From: Liolophura sinensis
Lineage: Eukaryota; Mollusca; Polyplacophora; Chitonida; Chitonidae
DNA length: 64,000 nucleotides
Direction of reading: 5' to 3'
NCBI RefSeq assembly: GCF_032854445.1
Contig: NC_088302.1
Span: 7,683,338-7,747,337, forward strand
A program made the position numbers and the translations under genes. Below, one piece after another: positions 55,201-64,000 of the stretch; position 1 is the stretch's first letter; every line of letters starts with the position of its first letter. Under the pieces are notes generated by a model, which did no database searches, was not told the DNA's origin, and was given only the letters and a program-made list of their open reading frames with translations.

Positions 55201-57486
55201 AATATTGGGAATCTTGCTTAATGAATTACATTTAATACTTAATGTAAATCTTTTTTTTCTTACAGTTCGTTAGCAAGAAATGTTCACCTACAATTGGACT
55301 GAAGTATACTGGAAGCCCTTGTCAGAAGGCAAATTCCAAGGGAATCATGTGCAGGTATTGCTATAAACTCTAAACAATAACACATCATATTTATGATGCC
55401 AGTGAGGTATTAATCTATGAAGCATTAGCTCTTAGTTAAGTGAAATTAATCAAAAATACCTTGAATCGGCCGGAGATGTTTGATTTTAACAGCACTGGAG
55501 TGTTCAGGTGCATAGCAGACGCTCTAACCCCTGGTTGACCACTGGTTGACCACTGGTTGTGTTTTGTGTTTATAGAGGACGACTAAAGGACACTGTCCTG
55601 GACTGGGAAGATAACCTACCAGACTGGGATCTCACTTCAGCAGAGAACAGTGTCAGGTCAGCAAAAACAAACATGTACTCCTCATTTTATGTGAGGAATG
55701 CATGTCTTCTACAGCAATACAGGAGACATTTCCCCACCTTAAAGAGCCCAGAGTTTTGTGGCCAGAAATTCATATTGATTAATCAATCAAATTTTCTTTG
55801 TTTATCAAAAATAGCTCAAATTATTGCCTTTCATTAAAAAGCACACTCGTGCCTTTACTATTTATAGTGTTAACATAATTCCAAAGTTTGAAAAAGTTAT
55901 AATGCAACCCACTTTATAAATTTTAGAAACTTTATGACTGATTTTAAATGGTAACACAAACACAGATGGGGCTGGTATTTTGTGAAAGACAATTATTTTG
56001 GCTATTCAAAAGTATGGGCAAACTTTGATTGGATTTGCTTTGATAGATTTTTGTCAAAATCTCCGGAATAGCCTCTTTAGATTAATCTGTTCTTTTCCAA
56101 GCCATTTCACTTTCGCAGTTTGCTTAAGGCCCTTGTTGGCTTCACCAGTGCATCTTTGTGGATAATTAGACCTTGACCAGCCAAGTCACATTGAGGTCAC
56201 AGCGAGGTCAAAGTCGTTTGACTGTAGCCTAAAGTCATTAGATTTGTTAAACTGGATATGGTGGTTTCCTTTGGTCAGTTCAGATTTTTATCACCCATAA
56301 ACCTGACTGGTGCCCTAAAAATGAAATGCCAGTATTTTTGTGTATGGTGTAAAACACTATTCTATAATATATTGATAAATATATTGAATTACTATTATGT
56401 ACAAAATTTATTGTTTACTTTAAAATACATTGTATGTGTTTCCCAAACAGGCAATCAGATCTGAGCCTCTGCCTGGGAACTTCGCTGCAGATTGTACCCA
56501 GTGGTAACCTCCCTTTGGTAACCATCAAAAATAAAGGAAAGCTTGTGATTGTGAACCTACAGGCCACAAAACATGACAAACGCTGCCAGCTGAAGATCAA
56601 CTCCTATGTGGATACAGTGATGAGCCAGCTGTGTAAACTGTTAGGTGTAACAATACCAAATTATGATGGACCTCACTACGTGCTTAAATCAGAGCACCCA
56701 GTAAAACCAATCAAGGGTGTGAAGTTTGATGTGAGACTTAAACAAGACGATGTCAAAACAAGTGATGATGGACAGTGTGAAATAACTGTAAAGAATGAGC
56801 AGGAAAAAAAATCCTCGCCTGAGTCACCATACACAAATAGCTCAGTCAAATCAGAAGATTTTTCACATGGTTGTTGTGAACTTAAGCATGATGCACAGGC
56901 TTCCTGCCTATATGTACAAAGTCAGCATTTACTTGAACCATCTCATGCACCCAATGGCACCTCATTACAGTCATCTCATGCACCAAATGACACCCCATTA
57001 CAGTCATCTTATGTATCCGTTGGCACCTCATTACAGTCATCTCATGCACCAAGTGACACCTCATTGCAGTCATCTCATGCACCAAGTGACACCTCATTAC
57101 AGTCATCTCATGCACCAAGTGACACCTCATTACACTCATCGCATGCACCCAGTAACAACTCTATACCGTCATCTAATGCGCCCACTGTCACCTCATTACA
57201 GTTATCTCATGCACTTAGTGGCACCTCATTTCAGTTGTTAGATACACCCAGTAACAACTCTTCACAGTCCTCCCATGCACCCAGTGTCACCCCATCAGAC
57301 AGTCACAGTTCACACCTTTCTACTTCATCAAGCTTACATTCAGAGCCCGAGTCTTTTCAGAATGTACATGGTCTCTCCCAACAATCTAGTCAGCCAAGTC
57401 ACAATAATACAATGATTAACCCAGATGAGAATAACTCTGGCTGTGATCAGATTAATGAACCAGCCTGTAAACTACGAAAAACATAG
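49276..57486 (+). CDS. SIRT6: NAD-dependent protein deacylase sirtuin-6 (complete)
   Basis: Six exons: 49276..49480, 52843..52950, 53161..53288, 55266..55354, 55576..55656, 56451..57486. They sum to 1647 bp, 548 residues. The start [12 protein letters not shown] matches vertebrate SIRT6 from Met1; an in-frame ATG 16 codons upstream (49228) was not chosen. Motifs: [18 protein letters not shown] (NAD binding), [13 protein letters not shown], catalytic His in [10 protein letters not shown], four zinc-ligand Cys (CDKC in exon 3, then [11 protein letters not shown] in exon 4), [29 protein letters not shown] and [15 protein letters not shown]6 is a chromatin-bound deacetylase/deacylase and mono-ADP-ribosyltransferase acting in DNA repair and metabolic gene control. 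The protein is about 190 residues longer than human SIRT6 (355): all extra length is in the last exon, a Ser/Thr-rich tail with 11-residue repeats. Tandem arrays fill introns 1 and 3. Confidence 0.97.
49535..52260. repeat. 2.7-kb minisatellite in SIRT6 intron 1, unit about 47 bp, over 50 copies
   Basis: Unit: TGATTGGTTTGGGTTTGTAC, TGAATGGTTTTGGTTCATAC, TGGCATG. The left third (49690-50450) is very even; the right two thirds mixes unit variants in higher-order blocks (GGGCTTACACTGAATAGTTT, AATGGTGCTGGTTCATACGG). Many units keep TGATTGGTT, whose complement AACCAATCA fits the NF-Y/CCAAT consensus. The reverse-strand frame at 52014-52247 is translated repeat. Confidence 0.97.
53271..54395 (+). 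repeat. Splice-donor-spanning tandem array in SIRT6, unit 38 bp, about 29 copies
   Basis: The unit is the last 18 coding bases of exon 3 (GACAAGTGTCACACACAG, coding DKCHTQ) plus intron bases GTAATGTACACATAAATCAG. The first copy is the real exon end (53271-53288); the rest fill the start of intron 3. Most copies keep CACACAG|GTAAT, so each is a good-looking donor. Later units (54090 on) are more worn and variable in length. Continuing past the true donor reads V-M-Y-T then TAA (53301-53303). Reverse-strand frames here are repeat translations. Confidence 0.97.
54795..55088. repeat. Minisatellite, unit 16 bp
   Basis: About 18 units of CTTTGTAAATGTCATC or CTTTGTACATGTCATT alternating in a semi-regular pattern. 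Intron 3 of SIRT6, about 180 bp before exon 4. Confidence 0.9.
55657..56450 (+). other. SIRT6 intron 5
   Basis: About 0.8 kb of AT-rich DNA between a GTCAGC donor and the CCCAAACAG acceptor. No repeat or gene seen. Confidence 0.7.
56934..57300 (+). repeat. Coding minisatellite in SIRT6 last exon, unit 33 bp, about 11 copies
   Basis: Repeats of CAGTCATCTCATGCACCAAG plus TGACACCTCATTA code for 11-residue units [11 protein letters not shown]. The three central units are almost identical; the outer ones drift ([25 protein letters not shown]). The unit length is a multiple of three, so gain or loss of units keeps the frame. Confidence 0.95.
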
Positions 57487-59508
57487 TTAGGGGCCAGGTA
57501 TAATTGTTTTATTTTCCTAGATATTTCTGTATTTGTAGTACGTACTGTATGTATATAATGATAGATATGGTGACTGAATGTATGCCATGTGTCAGTCTTT
57601 GTTATATACTGTGTTATTCAAACCTGTTTCTGCAGCTCACTGGCCGGGTATTTAACTACATACCCAGGTGAAGAATTCTGACCTCTATATATCAGAGTTT
57701 TCTATAAATATATGTCATCCAGAAATACAATTTTTATGTAATTCTGAAAACATATTTTAAACAATAACTTTATATTTTGATTTCAGCAGTGGAAACTATA
57801 AATTTTTTGATGAAATCATCAAAGTCTTGATGAGAGGTACTCTATATAGCAATAGGTTTTTCTGTGGATCCATGGCCCAGGATTGCTTATATTTGGAAAA
57901 CTAATTAGAGGTGAATCATGAAACTCATAGTTTACAGCAAAGACCTTTTTTGTGAGACCTCTGGTCAGGTTTTGATACCAGGCCGATCTCTGCATATGTG
58001 TTCCTTATTGAATTAATTCTATGATTCTGATTGGTAGTTGGTCTTTTGTACTATAGCCGCTGTAAATACTGTATGATTTTCATACTGTGCTGGTTCATTC
58101 TATATAACTCCAGATCTATGTAGAAAACGTTTTAAAAGAGTTCCTGGATTCTGATTGGCATGTGGATCAGGTCTTTTGTAATTGGCTCACATATGTTAAA
58201 AACTACTAAGAGAAGAATCATGAAGCCCACAGGAAACATTGTGAATATGTGAACTCTTGAGTTTGAATACCAGCCTGATGCATGCAGACAACATCTGATG
58301 TCAGAATTACGATTTTCAGATCCCAGTGCCAAATATCACATGGCTGCAGTAACATGCACTCTGGCAACATTTGTTTTCTACAAACAATCAGCGTGGAAGA
58401 AAAAATTGTGCCACATTGAATGTGGCTGTTATTTTGTCCATACTCACATGACATTTCCATCAGTGTTGATTTGTTTATGTAAACCACCACAATCTCACAA
58501 GATCCAGATGACCTGTTGGCGTCACGAGGAAAATCTGTGCCTGGCGTAATTGTTTTTGGATTTTTTGTTGCCGAAAATTAAACGGGCCGAATTTTTGATC
58601 CAGTTTTCCAGAGTCCGAATTGCTTGTTGTGGTGACCCGCACCCGAGTAAATTTTGAGGTTTTTTGGTTGCCAAGATCAAGAAATTCTGTTTTAAATGAC
58701 GAGTGTTGTCTGCAAGCACTGGGTTTGAGTTGGTTATGACTGAATCATTACAGCATTTTGCTTGTCATATAGTAATATTACAAATGGTTTGAGTTGTTGA
58801 TGTTCCATAAACTACATGTTTGTACAGTAACTAAACATAGGTCTAATAAATGGTTGCTTCTACACCATGTAACCCAGACCACATGGGTATTGTAAGGGTC
58901 ATGTAAAATTGTGGCCAAGAGGAAAATAAATGCTCAGTGGTAAATCCAGGGCTAACTGAAAAAAGAAAATGAAAATCTCATTTTTCTTCCCATCTAATAG
59001 GCCTTGTTTCGGTCTTTTTTTCTTGGCGAAAATCAAATACAGGTTCTGCATTCAGTTAGTTCGGGTCGAGGAAGAAGATTCCACTTCCGCGTGGTCCTGA
59101 ACACGACTACCATGTTTATTAAAGGTTTTATGCACCTGTTGTATAATCGAGGTTTGGTGACTTCTACATAAAATCGCTACTAACCGTCAGGGAGGTTCAG
59201 ATTGGATCAAAACTGGGCCGGCTTCAAAACTGGTAGTGGACCGGATTCATTGTTTTAGGTATAATATTCTAGCGAAACTGTCAATGTTCGGAGTCATAAT
59301 CCAATACTTGAAAAAATGTTAATCGTAAAGCTGGAAAGAGCATTGCGTCCAAAACTGTTGGCAGGTTTTTGTGGGTGGCAGATAGGTAAGGGGGCGTAGA
59401 GAGTACGCGCTATTCTATAAGGTTACCTCCCTTGATCCGTTAGGCAGCTCCCAGCAGACAAAAACTGTTCCCACTTCGAAACATCAAAACAGTAGACGTA
59501 TCCAATTA
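57487..59508 (+). other. SIRT6-DCP2 intergenic region
   Basis: Holds the SIRT6 3' UTR and DCP2 promoter. About 57890-58070 and 58130-58290 look like diverged duplicates (GAATCATGAAACTCAT versus GAATCATGAAGCCCAC; GATACCAGGCCGATCTCTGC versus GAATACCAGCCTGATGCATG; ATTCTGATTGGTAGTTGG versus ATTCTGATTGGCATGTGG). An ETS-like CCACTTCCGCG lies at about 59080, a common housekeeping-promoter motif. No further gene. Confidence 0.45.
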
Positions 59509-62500
59509 ATGAAAATGGATCTGCAGAATTCCGGTGCCTCTGCCCCATCAACTCCTTCTTCTCAAATCCCGGCCTATGTCCTGGATGATCTGTGCAGGTA
59601 AAAATCCACGCGAGTCAGTGATAGACCTAGATGAGGTCAAGTCGTAGTTAAAATACAACAACAACATCTGACATTAGCTATAATGATAATCTTGCGACTA
59701 ACGTTTAGAAAACTTTCGAAAACTTTTCGAGTCCCAAACCATGGATCACCAATGGCTCATTCCAGTTCAGTGACTTTGATATTGATATTTTGACCTTCAA
59801 CTGTGGTACCATGGATGTCTTGTTATAACTCTGAGATCGAGTGACCATTAACTGAAATAGGAACCAGGCTAATGGCTGAATGAAAAACCCAGATGGGTAG
59901 AAAACTCGATTAGGAGGGTACCAATGCAGCAGTAAATGCCAGTTGCATGGAAAATGTCCGTAAATCGAGCCAAACAATGGATTGGTAAAGAAGAAATGCT
60001 TAACTGTCTGTAGGCCTACCTGCTACATTTGTGTTATGAAGCCGTTGATTTTAATACTTTTATCTGGACCATACAGTTGTTGATCAAAGGCAACTCGAAG
60101 CCAAGATTGCCGTAACATAAACGCGAAGGTTATGAAAGTACCCTTAGATAGAGAAGTATCTAGTTTTGTTGTCACATGTTTTATTTCACGTGAAAGGGTG
60201 AGGCCACCCTTCAGGATCCAGCATTACTCAAATTGCTGTTCCAGACAACGGAAATCTTTTGATTTGTAGCAACTATCGTCTCTGTGATACAGTTTTGAGT
60301 TTCATTGTAAACAACAAACAAACAAAAAATCAAATAAATAACTAACTAAACTATATGTACCTTACAGCTAGACAAAAATGGCCTACATTTTTAAATTTTA
60401 TTCTGTGCTCTGAGAGCAGACCATTGTCTGGTGGTTATATATGTAGGTGATTGCTTTCAAGTGAAAAATTCTTTAGTATGGCACTAAGCAACAATAAAAC
60501 AAATAGATACAAATGACATGCTTTTGATTCTGTGTTCTTTGCCTCTAGCCGTTTCATCATCAATATACCAGAAGAGGAGCGTCAGGACCTGGTCCGCATA
60601 TTCTTCCAGATTGAACTGGCTCACTGGTTCTACCTGGATTTTTACTGTGCAGAGACCCCAGAGTTACGAGCATGTGGCATCAAAGATTTCTCAGCACAAG
60701 ATATCCTTTACATAAAACTTGCATCTATTTATGAAGCTAAAGCACCCAGGTGTTTACAAGTCTCAAGCACTTTCATATGTGGTGGAAATATTTAGCAAAT
60801 CGTGAACATTTTTCATTTCACATTTAGCATATTCAATAGAGAATTTGTGAATGGAATTTAGGTCCTGTCTCTGATCAGTTTGTTAGCCACACAAATTTGT
60901 GTTGCACTGCAGTAAATCTCACTGCCTAAAATCTGGGTCTGATAGCAATAGAATGAAGCATTTTCAGTTCAAGGACTGTAACATTTTACACAGACTGTTA
61001 CATTCTTTAACTTTCACACTTTTTCGGCATTGTGCTTTCCTGTCTAGCTATGCAGATGATGTTGACAAACGGCTTGCAGACTGGAAAACTTACAAAATGT
61101 CTGTCCCGACATATGGAGCCATCATGTTGGACCCCGAACTAAAGAATGTAATCTAGCGGTTGATGTATTGGTTTAGTGCAATAGTAACATAGTTACATGT
61201 AATTAGTAAATTAATAAATTGCTCTAATTTTTTGGGCTACAGTTTTTGTCTTGACTTAGAGAATGGTACATGTACATATATGTTGATACAATGAAAACGG
61301 AAAACATGAATGTTTGAGGAATATGTCTGATATTTTTTCCTAGGCAATAGTCTGATCTATTCTTGAGAAGTAGTGAAAATTTGATTTGATTAACGGTTAT
61401 GGATTTTTTGGCCACAAGAACTCTGGTTAGCAATTTTTTTGCACTACTTCTACCTCTACTGTTGATCAGTGCAAGACGGGAGACTAACACGAAACCTTTG
61501 TGTTGTTTTCATTGTGTGTCTAACCTTTTTGTTATAGTGCCTACTTGTTCAGGGCTATTGGGCGAAGGCTAGCTGGGGATTCCCGAAGGGCAAAGTGAAT
61601 GAACAAGAATGCGCTCTCGACTGTGCTGTTAGGGAGGTAAACAAAATTGACAAAACATTGATGAGAAGCATCAGTATTTCCACTCACAAAAGCAGACCAC
61701 TTAAAGAATTGAAAGATATAACTGATTTTAATTTACAGGTATGTAGATCTAATAGAGTGTGAGATGGTCAGTGTTGTTGTGTAGAATTTGTAAATGACAG
61801 AAAATTTATATTTACCAAATCTTGTCTATATGTACATGTAGTTCTAAACAATTACAGTACATTATACAAATTATACATTGTACTGTAAACTTTCATCAGA
61901 ATTTAACTTGTCCTTCAATGATGTCCCAGGAGTGAACCCAGTGTCAGCTGTTTTGGTCTTGGCTTTAAGTCAGGAGGTTTGCCTGGTACCTTGAAAGGTG
62001 CTAGAGTTTCCCCGTGGCAAAGTGCCATAGACATCATCAGAAATTATCTATAGAGGGTGACTGTTAAGAATTTGCTTGAACCCCCACCCTGTCCCCGGTC
62101 TCGTCCACATCTGCATGAACTTGCAGTACTCATGAAATGCTGACAAGGCTTATTCCAGTCAGTAGTCAAACAGATCCGGAAAGGTTTGAGATCTCAGGTA
62201 AGAATCTTCGTCATCACATCTCCTGAAGTTGCTAGCTAAGGTCAGGGCTAAAGCCCATATCCTTGCCCTCCTCCCCCCCCCTCCCCAACACTCACACAAA
62301 GTTTTAGTTTTTCTTACAACCATATTCGTGCTCCAAGTATCCGATGTGCTTTTTTAAAAAGTAGACAGCTTTTGTTTTTCTATGATTTCTTTTCTTTCTC
62401 TTCTCTTTTTTTTATTCTTTCTTTCTTTCTTCTTCTTCTTCTATTTTTGTTACTCCAAAAAATCTGGTTTCCTCCAGCTAAAATCATGATCAACATATGC

Positions 62501-63561
62501 TGGAAAAGTTTTAAGTAATGTATTATACTGATGTGAATCAAATTCTATCTGTAGATAAAGTTTGAAGATCAAAGATTGGAAATCTGATGTAATATTGTAC
62601 ACGTGTATTTCTTAGGTACTTGAGGAAACTGGCTTTAGTGTGGAGGACTTGGTGGACAAAAACGAATATTTAGAGAACCAGATGAATGATCAGTTAACCA
62701 GGCTCTATATTGTACCGGGGGTGCCCATGACTACAAAGTTCCAGCCAAAGACAAGAAAAGAGATTAAGGTTTGTGTCAGTGTTTGCTCCTTCATGATAAA
62801 ATTAAAGGATAATACGGGTTTTTATATTGTCTGTCTTTCTCATCTTCATTTTACGTATATCTACATGTTACAAGAATGATCTCCCTTTCAAACCCATGCA
62901 GCTCTACCTCTAAACATGAACATATAGCATTACCAAGGACTATATTACTATCTTGAATTAAATCTGAGTAAATCTTTTTGTGGCTTACTTTAACATGTTT
63001 TGTATTGTTACATTCTGTTAGATGGCCCAAAAGGTGAAGGCCATGTGATCTCTTTAATGACAGACGATGTGGGCAAAAAAAAATTGTCCCCCTAATGTTA
63101 TATCATGAGAAAAGGCTTATTTTTGAATCACTGTCAGCAATAATGTCTTCATTGAATTCGTATAATTTTCAGCTTTCCAGATAGTCTTAGTATTTCTGAA
63201 CGGCTTATGTGATGTTTTTATCGTGCAACCAGGGCGAAATAGTCTCTGGTGAAGTGGAAAACTGTGCCTCAACATGGAGTGTCCATGTGAACTCCAGCTT
63301 CCAGGCTGTCTTACTGAATTCAGCTGACAAATTCATAACCATTACATCTTCTGTTTTAGGGGGTTATTATGGTGGGGTATGGATGGAGAGAGAATTGCCC
63401 AAAGTCTACAACTGCACAAATCACGATCAGGTTTCTCTTTGGTTTCAGAGTTTACAGTGGTTTAACATAGATTTGTTACCTGCACACAAACGTGACCAGA
63501 CACCTAAAACACAGCTTGGAATTAACCCTAACTATTTCTTCATGGTGATCCCTTTTGTCAA
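59509..63561 (+). CDS. DCP2: m7GpppN-mRNA decapping hydrolase DCP2 (5' part; 3' end outside window)
   Basis: Exons: 59509..59597, 60549..60749, 61048..61147, 61538..61636, 62616..62768, 63449..63561, then continuing beyond the window. DCP2 cuts the 5' cap from mRNA in P-bodies, releasing m7GDP before 5'-3' decay. Seen: [18 protein letters not shown] and [15 protein letters not shown] (N-terminal regulatory domain that binds DCP1), [16 protein letters not shown], then the Nudix box [20 protein letters not shown] plus TGF, matching GX5EX7REUXEEXGU exactly and split by intron 4 between RE and VLEE. Box B region: [23 protein letters not shown] and [12 protein letters not shown]. The start MKMDLQNSG precedes a Ser/Pro linker; a second ATG (59515) is possible. 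251 codons are visible; human DCP2 is about 420, so the disordered tail is missing. No frame break seen. Confidence 0.96.
60443..60515 (+). mobile_element. Worn SINE-1 tail
   Basis: TTTCAAGTGAAAAATTCTTT, AGTATGGCACTAAGCAACAA and TAAAACAAATAGATAC mirror the SINE-1 3' end with several changes. It ends about 35 bp before DCP2 exon 2. Confidence 0.5.
61637..62615 (+). other. DCP2 intron 4 with SINE-3 fragment and pyrimidine tract
   Basis: About 61955-62065 carries AAGTCAGGAGGTTTGCCTGG, TACCTTGAAAGG and GTTTCCCCGTGGC, related to the SINE-3 pieces in copy A. A TTTCTTTCTTTCTTCTTCTT tract lies at about 62385-62445. No coding exon beyond the flanking ones. Confidence 0.5.
63233..63448 (+). other. Possible in-frame extension of DCP2 exon 6
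   Basis: The bases before exon 6 are open in the same frame as exon 6 for 72 codons. They can start after an AG at 63231-63232 in phase 0, as exon 5 requires. Use of this site would insert 72 residues before SLQWFNID. Its pyrimidine tract is weak and the peptide has no DCP2 similarity I know of, so the acceptor at 63448 (TCTTTGGTTTCAG) is preferred. Confidence 0.25.
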
Positions 63562-64000
63562 GTAAGTGTGTTGGCAAAATTATTGGTAGAAACACAGTGA
63601 TTTTAATGGCTGTAGCAGTTTTCTTTGCAAAAATAATTCTTTCATGAAAATATTCGCACTTGTGCTGTCTAATGTTGAACGTTAAATGTACATGACTTAT
63701 TCCCATTTCCTGTCAGAGTGTGATGACATTGTAGTGGTCATTCATTCGGGTTTCGAAGTATAAGGTATTAAGGTACAATTTTACCTATACAGCTGTACCG
63801 CATAGGTTGTCAACGTACTTGTAGCTTACTTTATAGATGTAAATGAGTGCACTCATGAAATGTGATATGAAATTTTGACTTAAAGTAGAACCACAGACCT
63901 GGACCGTCCAAACTGCACATAGATGATTCGATTCTGATGATTCATAACATCGAAAACAGAAGGAAAACAGTAGAATTTGGTGATCAGAAATGTCGTTCCT
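63562..64000 (+). other. Start of DCP2 intron 6
   Basis: Follows a strong GTAAGTG donor. No further exon, repeat or gene is recognised before the window ends. Confidence 0.7.

Noticed and set aside
58132-58719. Small frames between SIRT6 and DCP2
   Set aside because: Short, on both strands, overlapping diverged duplicated non-coding DNA, with no recognisable domain or start context.
1-64000. LTR-type, Polinton-type or other capsid/envelope-bearing elements
   Set aside because: I saw no long terminal repeats, integrase, capsid or envelope-like proteins. The only reverse-transcribed elements seen are the LINE and SINEs.

Overview
The window is intron-rich, AT-leaning animal nuclear DNA. It is most likely from a marine lophotrochozoan, probably a mollusc. 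That placement is an inference from the dense short tRNA-headed SINEs ending in (AAAT)n, a non-LTR retrotransposon ending in (TCAC)n, the many intronic minisatellites, and a Yellow/MRJP-type gene beside conserved metazoan genes. It rests on memory of repeat styles, not on a search.

Five host genes were rebuilt by hand from splice sites, reading-frame phase and protein-family motifs. (1) Positions 1-14579, plus strand, hold the 3' part (end of exon 2 to the last exon) of an SLC27A/very-long-chain acyl-CoA synthetase gene, copy A. (2) Positions 19553-36259, plus strand, hold a complete second copy, copy B: 10 coding exons, 628 residues. Every fully visible coding exon shared by the two copies has the same length, so they are a tandem duplicate pair. 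Both proteins end in Ser-Lys-Leu, a peroxisomal targeting signal. (3) Positions 38791-45170, minus strand, hold a two-exon secreted Yellow/MRJP-like gene, with one apparent one-base frame break in exon 1. (4) Positions 49276-57486, plus strand, hold a complete six-exon SIRT6-type sirtuin with an unusually long, repeat-built C-terminal tail. (5) From 59509 to the right edge, plus strand, lie the first six coding exons of the mRNA-decapping enzyme DCP2, with a perfect Nudix box; the gene runs out of the window.

The space between exons is full of repeats. There is a 5'-truncated RNase H-bearing LINE in copy A, two SINE families plus fragments of a third, two short hairpin (MITE-like) elements and about a dozen tandem arrays. 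The LINE and the SINEs share a related 3' tail, so the SINEs may have been copied by this LINE lineage.

The most unusual signal occurs twice, in unrelated genes. At SIRT6 exon 3 and at SLC27A copy B exon 6, the last bases of the exon plus its 5' splice site have been amplified in tandem into the following intron, giving roughly 29 and 12 extra donor copies. In both cases an in-frame stop lies in the first intronic unit, so use of any downstream donor would truncate the protein.

The lipid-activation pair, the sirtuin and the decapping enzyme are not an operon-like unit; apart from the tandem pair, their neighbourhood is probably incidental. I saw no real tRNA or rRNA gene, no CRISPR array and no LTR-type or capsid-bearing element.
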